A stretch of 64,000 nucleotides of DNA, taken from positions 1-64,000 of the forward strand of contig CADAAI010000013.1 of NCBI GenBank assembly GCA_902785925.1. The letters run 5' to 3'. Position 1 is the first letter of the stretch. The number at the start of each line of letters is the position of its first letter. Source of the stretch: an uncultured Bacteroidales bacterium (GTDB taxonomy: Bacteria > Bacteroidota > Bacteroidia > Bacteroidales > Muribaculaceae). The notes under the pieces are model-generated. The model ran no database searches. It was not told where the DNA came from and was given only the letters and a program-made list of their open reading frames with translations. This document shows positions 27,174-34,379 of this stretch, piece after piece. A program made the translations under genes and the position numbers.

Positions 27174-28031
27174 ATGAGAAAAACTTGCTGGATGGTAGTT
27201 GCCATCGTGATGGCTGCGATTAGCCTCAATGCGCAGGACAATACTGTGCAAACTTATTTTACATTAGACCAACTTCCTAAATTGATTAACATAATGCCTG
27301 CGCCACCGGCTTTTGACAGTCCGGAGTTTGCCAATGATGTGGTACGTTACGGTTGGGGCAAGATTCAGCGCCAGGACCCAGAGCGCGTTGCTCAGGCGAT
27401 AGCCGACGCTGAATGGAATGACCATACTAAGCTTTATGCCTTGTGGCAAGACGCTTTCGGACTTGAGATTAGCGAGGCTAACACCCCTGAGATTTGGACT
27501 TTGCTGGAAACTAGTTTGGCAACAACCGACCCCATGCGCAAGGAGACTAAGGAATTTTATAAGCGCCAGCGTCCATTTGAGCGCTATGAAGACTCTATGC
27601 CGTCGAACGAGGAGGCCGAACTTGCGGGCGAGGGAAGTTATCCAAGCGGACATAGCCTGCGTGGATGGGGCATTTCGCTGTTACTGGCACAAATTGCACC
27701 ACAGCGTGCCGACCTGATTTTTAAGCGTGGATGGGATTACTGTGAAAGTCGTGTTATCGTGGGAGCACACTGGCAGAGCGACGTGGATAACAGCCGCACA
27801 GCAGCTAGCATTGGTTTCTGCGCCCTTCAGGGCAGCGAGGCATTTATTGAGCAGATGAAGAAGGCTCAGAACGAATATATTGAGAAGACTCAAGGTCAGT
27901 CGGGCGTTAGCGCTATTGCAGTCGACAAGACTTCAAAGTCATCACGAGCCTACAATATCCAGGGCCAGCCCGTGAGTGATGAGTATCGCGGCATCGTGAT
28001 AGAAGAAGGCAAGAAATCAATAAGGCCATAA
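27174..28031 (+). CDS. Class A acid phosphatase (PAP2 superfamily)
   Basis: The 285-residue exported protein has a signal peptide (about 1-20) and the three PAP2 motifs in order: KRQRPF (KxxxxxxRP type, about 126-131), the PSGH motif (about 158-161) and SRVIVGAHWQSD (SRxxxxxHxxxD, about 192-203). This is the layout of periplasmic non-specific acid phosphatases. The C-terminus (AYNIQGQPV ... GIVIEEGKKSIR) resembles short Bacteroidales surface or secretion tails. It releases phosphate from organic esters. Confidence 0.9.
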   Translation: MRKTCWMVVAIVMAAISLNAQDNTVQTYFTLDQLPKLINIMPAPPAFDSPEFANDVVRYGWGKIQRQDPERVAQAIADAEWNDHTKLYALWQDAFGLEISEANTPEIWTLLETSLATTDPMRKETKEFYKRQRPFERYEDSMPSNEEAELAGEGSYPSGHSLRGWGISLLLAQIAPQRADLIFKRGWDYCESRVIVGAHWQSDVDNSRTAASIGFCALQGSEAFIEQMKKAQNEYIEKTQGQSGVSAIAVDKTSKSSRAYNIQGQPVSDEYRGIVIEEGKKSIRP

Positions 28032-28088
28032 TTGAAGATAACGACGGCCTTAGTATAGTTTAATTGCCGTCAGTATCGGCAATAAGAA

Positions 28089-28133
28089 AAGCGGTTGATT
28101 TACCAGTTTTGTAAATCGACCGCTTAGTTTTTT
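28089..28133. terminator. Bidirectional terminator
   Basis: A 14-bp stem (28089-28102 with 28112-28125, one G-U pair) has AGTTTTTT on the right and a run of A on the left, so it can end both the phosphatase gene and the convergent lipoprotein gene. Confidence 0.8.
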
Positions 28134-28145
28134 ATGTGGTTGTGA

Positions 28146-28529
28146 TTAATCGTCTTCGTCGGGCTTAACCACTCTTTGGTAATCTTCGACGGCACCAGTT
28201 TCCACATATATTATGCGTAGCTTATCAATGCCTACCATAACTTCCAAAACCAGTTTTTGACCAGCATAGCTAAGAGTCAATTTGTTACCATCAAAAGTCC
28301 AATTGAAAGGGACATCGTTTGTCACCTCGCCATTAACCACTATCCTTCGAGAGCCCGTACGTTCTTTTTTGAAAACATAGTGAATGTCGTTTGGAGTGTC
28401 AGCAGTTTTAACTATGGCCCATTCGCCCACTAGTTCTTGCTCTTGAGTTGAGAGGATGTCTTTGTCGTCGCCACAGGAGCTGAAGAGGAATGGCAGCACG
28501 AGAGTTATTAACAAAAGTATTTTCTTCAT
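28146..28529 (-). CDS. Small lipoprotein, lipocalin-like
   Basis: The 127-residue product has a lipobox (LFSSCGDD, Cys19) and a mature beta-rich part beginning LVGEWAIVKTAD, the usual opening of small lipocalin-like Bacteroidales lipoproteins. FNWTFDGNKLTLSY and RIIYVETGA are further strands. The C-terminus is acidic (PDEDD). The ligand is unknown. It lies downstream of creD with a 50-base gap and may share its transcript. Confidence 0.7.
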   Translation of the reverse strand: MKKILLLITLVLPFLFSSCGDDKDILSTQEQELVGEWAIVKTADTPNDIHYVFKKERTGSRRIVVNGEVTNDVPFNWTFDGNKLTLSYAGQKLVLEVMVGIDKLRIIYVETGAVEDYQRVVKPDEDD

Positions 28530-28580
28530 AATTTATAATGATTTAGTAATTTGTTTTGATGTGAGTGAGAAGTGTGACTA

Positions 28581-30119
28581 TTAAGCCATGTCTTCGGTCT
28601 TGAGTTTTAGAGAGTAGTACATTATAGCAGCGAGAACCACAAATAGTCCTAGGCTGCCTGCAAGCAGTGCGTAGGTCTCAAGGTTGAGAAGCACGAAGAT
28701 GTAGGCATACACAATTGCGAGCATTGCCCCTATAGCGAGAGCCATTTTCTTGGTTTTAAGAACACCCAACAGATAGAGAGTAATCATGACGATGGTCATT
28801 GCTGCAGCGATGAGGTAGGCCCATCCAAATGCCATGTGCTCACTTATCGATAACAACAGCGAGTAGAAGAGCACTAGTGCCAGTCCCACCAGCAGATACT
28901 GGAAAACGTTGATGTAGCGTTGCATCTTAATTTCGACAAAGAGTACTGCTATAAATGTTAGAACAATCACAAGGAAGGCATATTTAAGTGCGCGTTCTAC
29001 CTTTTGGAAGCTGTCGACAGGCACCATAAGGCCCACTTGCACTTGCGACTTACCCAGGTCGTAGCTGCGGTCGTCGATAAACGCCTGTGGATAGGTTCGG
29101 TTAATGCTGATGATATTCCACGACGCGGTAAAACCGTTGTCGGTTACATTTCGTTCATCGGGCAGGAAATTACCTCCGAAACTTGGTTTGGGACAATCGC
29201 CTTTTATATTGATTGATGTGGTCTCACCAATTGGTGTGAAGTTAAGGTTATCACTACCTTTCAGCTCAAGATGCATCTTGAACGGGATTGAATCTAGCGA
29301 TGCCATGGGCTTGATGTCGAGACTTGCCTTTGCCACGGGTCCACCATCCTTGTCGAACATATCGTCGTAGGCAACAGCAACTGGCTCAGCGGCCTCTTCT
29401 GCAACTATTTCCATATCGGTGACGACATCCTCATCGGCATGATCGGCACTCGAACTGTATTCATAATCGTCTTCCTCGTGCAGATTGCCATCCTTGCCGC
29501 CATCGTTCACGTCGATGCGGTTGCCATTTAGGTCGAGAACCAACTTCTGTGAGATTCCTCTCAGATCGGTTATGCCCACTTCAATGCAGGCTTTGTCGAG
29601 CTGTAGCATTGTTGAGTCAATCTCACTTGGAAGCAATCCCTTGATAGTGAATGAACCTGAGAAGTCGATGCCTGTGTTGTAAACCACAGTTTCATAGATG
29701 CTACGATACAATGTCTGGCTTTTCACATCGGCGTTGATGTCGAGCTTTTTGGGTAGGATATACACCATGTGACGCTGCTCGCTGGAATCTTTCTTGTTTT
29801 TTGTGACATAGGGAATGGCAATAACCGGTCCGGTCACGTGCTGTGGCAGCCCCCATTTTTCCGATATTTCGTGCTGAGCTTCTTCGGCAGTAGTTTGCCT
29901 ATCGTTGCTTAATGAGTCAATCATGAAAGTGGGAATTAGAAGTAGCAGTGACAACAGCACAATGAATCCAACCTTGAAACCAAGCGTGCGAGTGAATTTC
30001 TTTTCACTTTTAGGCTTGGCGTTTGGTTGTTGGGCAGGAGTGTTGGGAGTAGTTACTGGCTCAGCTGCGTTTTGCTGAGGTAGTGGTGGCAAATTGCCGA
30101 GGTTGGGATCGTTTTCCAT
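28581..30119 (-). CDS. creD: CreD-family inner membrane protein
   Basis: The 512-residue protein has one membrane segment after a Pro/Gln-rich N-terminus (about 50-70), a large extracytoplasmic domain and about five to six C-terminal membrane segments (from about 375). The region PVIAIPY and the later GFTASWNI are typical of CreD. A strongly acidic low-complexity insert (about 205-260, with DDYEYSSSADHADED) interrupts the soluble domain and is not usual. CreD is linked to envelope stress and colicin tolerance in enterics; its role here is unknown. Confidence 0.88.
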   Translation of the reverse strand: MENDPNLGNLPPLPQQNAAEPVTTPNTPAQQPNAKPKSEKKFTRTLGFKVGFIVLLSLLLLIPTFMIDSLSNDRQTTAEEAQHEISEKWGLPQHVTGPVIAIPYVTKNKKDSSEQRHMVYILPKKLDINADVKSQTLYRSIYETVVYNTGIDFSGSFTIKGLLPSEIDSTMLQLDKACIEVGITDLRGISQKLVLDLNGNRIDVNDGGKDGNLHEEDDYEYSSSADHADEDVVTDMEIVAEEAAEPVAVAYDDMFDKDGGPVAKASLDIKPMASLDSIPFKMHLELKGSDNLNFTPIGETTSINIKGDCPKPSFGGNFLPDERNVTDNGFTASWNIISINRTYPQAFIDDRSYDLGKSQVQVGLMVPVDSFQKVERALKYAFLVIVLTFIAVLFVEIKMQRYINVFQYLLVGLALVLFYSLLLSISEHMAFGWAYLIAAAMTIVMITLYLLGVLKTKKMALAIGAMLAIVYAYIFVLLNLETYALLAGSLGLFVVLAAIMYYSLKLKTEDMA

Positions 30120-30506
30120 AATTTGAATTGTTACAGAAGTTTCACATTATAGGGTTTTAAAAATAAACGATGCCAAGTGTGCTTTTATTTCACTTAATGT
30201 AGTTAAGTTAGGTTAATACTGTGTTTTTTTGTCAGACAATGAAGGACAATAATGTTATTTAATTAGCTGGTGGTTTTGCAGCCATATGGCTTGTGGTTAT
30301 TAAGGACAATTGACGCGGGGATTTTTACGCAAATTATCGTGAATTAACCACGAATTAGAGTCGCCTGCGGCGAGAAATCTAGTAAATTAATCAAAATCCA
30401 ACAAAATGTGGGTGGGGTTTGCTATTCTTGGCGGATTGGACAGTTTGGGATTATTGACATGAATAAGAAGAAGGAGCAGGAATAAAAGGAATTTTTTCCT
30501 CTCGAT
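30120..30506. other. Non-coding gap upstream of creD
   Basis: The gap contains the second copy of the GACAATTGAC-type repeat (30288-30357) and an inverted repeat (GCCATATGGC at 30281-30290). No gene was seen. Confidence 0.5.
30288..30357. repeat. Dispersed intergenic repeat of the GACAATTGAC type, copy 2
   Basis: It matches 7691-7760 in order and orientation: GGCTTGTGGTTATTAAGGAC, then the CAAATTAT..AATTAACCACGAATTA part. Confidence 0.65.
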
Positions 30507-30630
30507 AAGTTGTACCTATCGGGGCCATAAAGCCTCGCAAACGAGGATTTTTTTGAAGATAGCCCATATATGATATTTTCTTGCCATAATTCAATCTGCT
30601 TTTTGCTATCGGCAAAGATAGCGGTTTTTT
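30507..30630. repeat. Composite dispersed repeat, copy 1
   Basis: The left module (30507-30547, AAGTTGTACCTATCG ... GCCTCGCAAACGAGG) is a diverged relative of the 95-base repeat at 12779 and 15568. The right module (30561-30630) reads AGCCCATATATGATATTTTC, then TTGCCATAATTCAATCTG and GGCAAAGATAGCGGTTTTTT. On the minus strand the right module contains TATCTTTG, a -7 box. The same two modules recur together at 34162-34264. Confidence 0.75.
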
Positions 30631-30877
30631 ATATTCTAGAAAGAAGAACAAGTACCAAAACAACAAACATGAGAAAACCACAACCATAAGCTCTGTTGGC
30701 AAATTCATTATTTACATTTTCCATATCATCCTGATTTGCCTTGTTGGAGATTCCATTTTTAAGTTCGCTATATGTGACCTTTTTTCTCCGTATGAATCTA
30801 AGATATAGGTACCTCACACTTATTCCTGTGTGAAGAACTATCATGTTCCCGAAAAATAGTTTGAATAAAGTCTCCAT
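30629..30877 (-). CDS. Small membrane protein of unknown function
   Basis: The 82-residue product has two likely membrane segments (about 8-26 and a strongly hydrophobic 64-80) around a charged middle (FIRRKKVTYSELKNG). No family is recognised. It starts 5 bases after the stop of the Asp-box fragment and so is probably co-transcribed with it. Its 3' end runs into the composite repeat. Confidence 0.5.
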   Translation of the reverse strand: METLFKLFFGNMIVLHTGISVRYLYLRFIRRKKVTYSELKNGISNKANQDDMENVNNEFANRAYGCGFLMFVVLVLVLLSRI

Positions 30878-30882
30878 ATCAA

Positions 30883-31053
30883 TTAGTTTAAGACAATCTT
30901 GTCAAACTGATTAAACCCTTTGTAAATAAGTAGGTTTTCTCCTGATAGGCAATTGGGTCTAACCCATATGCGGTCATCTAGTTTAATTATTTTCCAGTTT
31001 TTACCTTGATCTAGACTATATAGTAAATCATATTCCATCACAGATGAGGACAT
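30883..31053 (-). CDS. Short protein with one Asp-box motif, possibly a gene fragment
   Basis: The 56-residue frame contains SLDQGKNW, an exact Asp-box (SxDxGxxW) of the kind repeated in sialidase-like beta-propellers. A complete propeller needs several copies, so this is either a fragment of a larger protein or a chance motif. The ATG at 31053 lies directly after the promoter-bearing repeat (31053-31100). The frame stays open to 31113, with an alternative ATG at 31080. Confidence 0.4.
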   Translation of the reverse strand: MSSSVMEYDLLYSLDQGKNWKIIKLDDRIWVRPNCLSGENLLIYKGFNQFDKIVLN

Positions 31054-31100
31054 GCCATAATTCAATCTGTTTTCTGCCATCGGCAAAGATAGCGGTTTTT
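31053..31100. repeat. Promoter-bearing repeat module, copy 2
   Basis: TGCCATAATTCAATCTG, then GCCATCGGCAAAGATAGCGG closely matches 30582-30630. Minus-strand TATCTTTG (31091-31084) could drive the Asp-box frame. Confidence 0.75.
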
Positions 31101-31216
31101 CGTTAATAATCAACTATTCTTTTTCATGTCCTCGAAGTGATGACATTTTTAGGACAAATAATCTCCTAGTTTAAGACTTTTGATTGTTTCATTTTGCCAA
31201 GAGAATCCTGCAACTT

Positions 31217-31732
31217 TTATTCATCTTTTTTTGTATTCCACCAATTTCTAATAGATTTATCTAATGTATCAGGTTCATTATTGGTTAAATATAATCCTCT
31301 CAAATTACTCGCAATAGATATCCACGGAACACATCCATCTTTTTGGTAGTTTAGTGGAACATGCAATTTTTTTCCGTATAAATCTACATCTTCTTCGTGA
31401 GGTATATAATGTCCAGCTCTATTATTGTATGGAAATATGTTAAGTTTGAGGTTATAGTATTTTCCCATTTTAATTTTAGGATAAGTCTTAAGTGTATCTT
31501 CGTTATAGTTTTTAGGACTTACTATGCGATAAATAGATATATCATTCTTAATATATTTTCTACCTGCAATGATGTAATAGAAATTATCATACTCCTTAAT
31601 ATAATCTATTCGGAATCCAACAGAATCCAAATCATATTCATTGAAGTATATCTCATCCTCTGAAGTATAAGTTATAGTGCTACATGCACAAAAGAATAAA
31701 AAAGATATAATAAATATAGTAAGTTTTCTCAT
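31217..31732 (-). CDS. AT-rich lipoprotein of unknown function
   Basis: The 171-residue product has a lipobox (FFCACSTI, Cys17). The mature part is rich in Tyr, Asn, Asp and Ile, with no recognisable domain. Base composition is clearly more AT-rich than the housekeeping genes around it. The 5' leader (31733 to about 31760, read on the minus strand as CATCGTTCCACAACTTAAAG then AGAAAA) nearly copies the leaders of the genes starting at 32773 and 34093. Confidence 0.65.
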   Translation of the reverse strand: MRKLTIFIISFLFFCACSTITYTSEDEIYFNEYDLDSVGFRIDYIKEYDNFYYIIAGRKYIKNDISIYRIVSPKNYNEDTLKTYPKIKMGKYYNLKLNIFPYNNRAGHYIPHEEDVDLYGKKLHVPLNYQKDGCVPWISIASNLRGLYLTNNEPDTLDKSIRNWWNTKKDE

Positions 31733-31775
31733 TTTTCTACTTTAAGTTGTGGAACGATGGTGTCGTTTTAAAAAC

Positions 31776-31805
31776 AGCCCATATATGATATTATTTTGCC
31801 AGAAT
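31776..31805. repeat. Partial repeat module (left half)
   Basis: AGCCCATATATGATATT, then TTTTGCCA matches the start of 30561-30630. The right half with the -7 box is absent. Confidence 0.6.
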
Positions 31806-31807
31806 AA

Positions 31808-32245
31808 TCATTCTTCGTATTTAGAAATTATTACTGTTTTGATTTTGTTTCTCCAAACCCAGACCTGAAGTCCGATTGAATCAAATTCATAAACATGCTG
31901 ATGATTTTGCCCTCTATCGTCATTTATAGGGATATAGATTACATCTTCATCATCGGGCTCTTTTTCGACAAGAGAAACAAACTCTTTGAAATCCAGTCCA
32001 ATAAGTTCAATGCCTTTATATATGCAAGATGATGAGCAACGAATGGTATTTATTATTCCGTCTAATTCACACCAAACGTCGATGTCATCACTTATAAAAT
32101 GATATGAATCATTGGTAAATGTTGACTCATGATACGTCTCTTTTGTGTGTTCGCGATCCAAGTAGTTATATATATTTGAACCAAGAACAAAATCGCCATA
32201 TCCAACGTTGGGGGTTAAACCGATATTCGTATCTTTCATCCTCAC
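31808..32245 (-). CDS. Unrecognised protein with two similar halves, possibly immunity-like
   Basis: The 145-residue protein lacks a signal peptide. Its two halves share a pattern: a GSNIYNYL or GLDFKEFV helix, then YHFISDDIDVWCE or VYEFDSIGLQVWV, then a closing strand (INTIRCS or IKTVIIS). This suggests an internal duplication. Small cytoplasmic two-lobed proteins of this look occur among immunity proteins, but no family can be named. GTG 32245 overlaps the stop of the upstream frame (GTGA), which implies translational coupling; ATG 32239 is an alternative. Confidence 0.6.
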   Translation of the reverse strand: MRMKDTNIGLTPNVGYGDFVLGSNIYNYLDREHTKETYHESTFTNDSYHFISDDIDVWCELDGIINTIRCSSSCIYKGIELIGLDFKEFVSLVEKEPDDEDVIYIPINDDRGQNHQHVYEFDSIGLQVWVWRNKIKTVIISKYEE

Positions 32246-32358
32246 TTTATCTCACATTTGATATCCATTTGCGTCAGAGCATTTATCCACTCCGCGCGTT
32301 TGGCTTTAATAGACTCAAGAAATGGCATTATATCGTCACCATAGGCTCTACTGCTTAT
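32242..32358 (-). pseudogene. Detached 3' end of the upstream gene (after a probable frameshift)
   Basis: Removing one base near 32356 would join the frame of the gene at 32348-32773 to SSRAYGDDIMPFLESIKAK and on to a stop at 32242. The detached piece has protein-like composition and its stop overlaps the next gene's GTG, as expected for the true end of an operon gene. Within this piece an in-frame ATG (MPFLESI) offers only 28 codons. Confidence 0.55.
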
Positions 32359-32773
32359 GAAAGTGGTGAATGTCCCACTCTAGTAAGTTAAGGCTCTTGC
32401 CGTTGCCATCGCTCACGAGAAAATCCAGGATATATTCTCCGTTGTTTTCAAGCACTTGGTAATTGCAGCAGGCATCAGTCTTTGCTCTTTCTTCAAGTTC
32501 GTCAACCTTCATTTGCACTGCCAGCTCTGGAGTTACTTCTTCGGCCAAGATAACTGCGACAGTGAACATCTGGCTATAATTGTCGAACGTCTCATTCTCA
32601 GGAATCCATTCTTGGAGATAGTACAGCTCCATAGGATGAGTGCTCCACCTTAGCACCATTTTCTGGCCATTAAACTCGATGGTGTTCCCTACGTTAAGAT
32701 AGTCAACTATTTCTTGCGAACTCATTGAGACACAAGAAAACATAACGAGCAGTAGTGTGATGATCTTTTTCAT
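32348..32773 (-). CDS. Small exported protein, probably truncated by a frameshift
   Basis: The 141-residue frame has a signal peptide (about 1-19, MKKIITLLLVMFSCVSMSSQ) and an alpha/beta-looking body (FNGQKMVLRW, YLQEWIPENE, EYILDFLVSDGNG). It stops at HFHKQ, just where a +1 shift continues for about 37 more residues. The intact product would be about 176 residues. No family is recognised. Its leader (GTTCAACCACTTAAAGAAG then AAAA before the ATG) is shared with the genes starting at 34093 and 31732. Confidence 0.65.
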   Translation of the reverse strand: MKKIITLLLVMFSCVSMSSQEIVDYLNVGNTIEFNGQKMVLRWSTHPMELYYLQEWIPENETFDNYSQMFTVAVILAEEVTPELAVQMKVDELEERAKTDACCNYQVLENNGEYILDFLVSDGNGKSLNLLEWDIHHFHKQ

Positions 32774-32818
32774 TTTTCTTCTTTAAGTGGTTGAACAAAG
32801 CTGTCAATTTGAGGACGT

Positions 32819-34093
32819 TTATTTCTGATTTGTTCTCTTTTTATATTCTGGATAATATGGATTGATAAGTTCGAAAGGTATTATTTCATAATTTATGGTT
32901 TTCAGCGGTGCGATGCCATTTTTCCTGACATAATCAATGCCGTTTATGTTCACTAATTCAACCCATTCTCCGATTTCTTTCATAAGTTCGGGGCATCCTT
33001 CACTCTCGTTTTTGACAAAAAATGCCTGAGGGAAACGCAATGTGCCGTCTTCATCTTTTTTCCCATTTATGTATTTGCAACAATAATAGTCGAAAATGCG
33101 ATTGTTAGAGTTGCTGAAAACCATAAACTTATCCTTAAAAGGCTCATCAAGATAAATCATGATTATCCAAGCAAGCGCTTTAATCTTATTTGAGCATATA
33201 TACTTTATATTATACTCATGGCTTGTGTTTCTCATCAAAACGGGAATCTTTGCTGCATCCATGTGACTATACCAGTAAGAAAAACGAGAACTAATGGTAT
33301 CACTAGGGTTAAATTGATAAAGTTCATTGATTAGTTCTATGGTATTATAGTCTCTTTTTGCTCCTTCAAAATCGTCTTTATTAAGGTACACGTCAATACT
33401 AGCTCTGTTTTTTACATTCTTTTCCCATTCATCAAAACCAGCGATATGCTTTAGCATCTGCCGCCATTCGTCTGCACACCACTGCTCTCCATAGACACTG
33501 TCTAACCATTCAAAGACTTTTGTGTTATTATATTCATACCATTCGTGTTGGTACTTTTGAACACAGCCCAAAATCTCAATCGCTACACCAAACTTTTCCT
33601 TAAAGGCTTTAAAACCATGCTCACCTTTAATTTCCACAGGAGCTATGCCACCTAACTCATAAAGCTTTTTAGGGTAGAAATCATATTGGAAGAAAAAAAG
33701 AATTGGAGTTTTCTCGTCAGGCCTTTCATGAAAATCAAAGCCTGCGTACCACCCCGAGCCAATCTCCACATAATATCCCCAGCCAGGTATTTTCCTTATT
33801 TCTCTAGTGATGTATTCATCAGATAACACGTCACCAATCTTTAAGCCATTTACAGAGAATTTTTTGTCATTAGTTCCTATGAATATAATTTTATCATTAC
33901 GAACTCCAATGCCAAATTCAATATTGTTATCAATAATTGTATAAGAACTTACCAGTGAACCATCAGGGATGAGTGTTTTACTATTAGTATTGCTCTCATC
34001 AAAGTAGTGGTACAAACAATATTTTGTTTGCACTTCACCATTTCCATTGAGTGCAATGAACAAGAAAAGGAGATATAAAACTGTCTTTTTCAT
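32819..34093 (-). CDS. Exported protein of unknown function
   Basis: The 424-residue product starts with a signal peptide (MKKTVLYLLFLFIALNGNGE). ATG 34093 is preferred to 34120 because the upstream bases belong to the shared leader. The mature protein is rich in aromatic residues, Lys and Asp, with no clear motif. Middle segments (FEWLDSVYGEQW, AGFDEWEKNVKNR) look helical, and the end (WVELVNINGIDYVRKNGI) looks like beta strands. AT-rich composition fits the island. The next gene starts only 45 bases after its stop. Confidence 0.6.
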   Translation of the reverse strand: MKKTVLYLLFLFIALNGNGEVQTKYCLYHYFDESNTNSKTLIPDGSLVSSYTIIDNNIEFGIGVRNDKIIFIGTNDKKFSVNGLKIGDVLSDEYITREIRKIPGWGYYVEIGSGWYAGFDFHERPDEKTPILFFFQYDFYPKKLYELGGIAPVEIKGEHGFKAFKEKFGVAIEILGCVQKYQHEWYEYNNTKVFEWLDSVYGEQWCADEWRQMLKHIAGFDEWEKNVKNRASIDVYLNKDDFEGAKRDYNTIELINELYQFNPSDTISSRFSYWYSHMDAAKIPVLMRNTSHEYNIKYICSNKIKALAWIIMIYLDEPFKDKFMVFSNSNNRIFDYYCCKYINGKKDEDGTLRFPQAFFVKNESEGCPELMKEIGEWVELVNINGIDYVRKNGIAPLKTINYEIIPFELINPYYPEYKKRTNQK

Positions 34094-34146
34094 TTTTTTC
34101 TTCTTTAAGCTGTGGAACAATGCTTGTGATTATATTTTGAATTCTG

Positions 34147-34154
34147 CAAAGATA
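34147..34154 (-). promoter_or_regulatory. -7 box of the 34093 gene
   Basis: Minus-strand TATCTTTG lies about 55 bases before the ATG. The leader contains the shared TTGTTCCACAGCTTAAAG segment. Confidence 0.5.
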
Positions 34155-34161
34155 TTAATAA

Positions 34162-34264
34162 AATCTCAAAAAGCTGCACCTATCGGTGTCGAAAAGCTGG
34201 CTTACGCTAGATTATAAAATATTCTTGCCATAATTCAATCTGTTTTATGCCATCGGCAAAGATT
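34162..34264. repeat. Composite dispersed repeat, copy 2
   Basis: The left module (34162-34213, AATCTC..AAGCTGCACCTATCGG..CTTACGCTAG) is related to the repeats at 12779, 15568 and 30507. The right module (34221-34264, ATTCTTGCCATAATTCAATC then GCCATCGGCAAAGAT) is related to 30581-30618. The -7 box is degenerate here (AATCTTTG). Confidence 0.7.
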
Positions 34265-34379
34265 GTTTGTTTAGAAAGTGTTTTTTTATCGAGAAAAGGT
34301 CGAGGGGAGAAACAATCAACTTGGCTAAAACGTTGGGATTGCGCTTTGCCAAGTTGAAGGTTAGATTTTTTATGTGCGT

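Noticed and set aside
30451..30708. 85-codon minus-strand frame overlapping the small membrane protein gene
   Set aside because: Most of it is the composite repeat read as protein; similarity to the frame at 30883-31113 comes from the repeated DNA, not from shared protein.
32242..32358. Reading this piece as the tail of a polymorphic toxin before an immunity gene
   Set aside because: A one-base shift joins it smoothly to the upstream exported protein, which is the simpler explanation.
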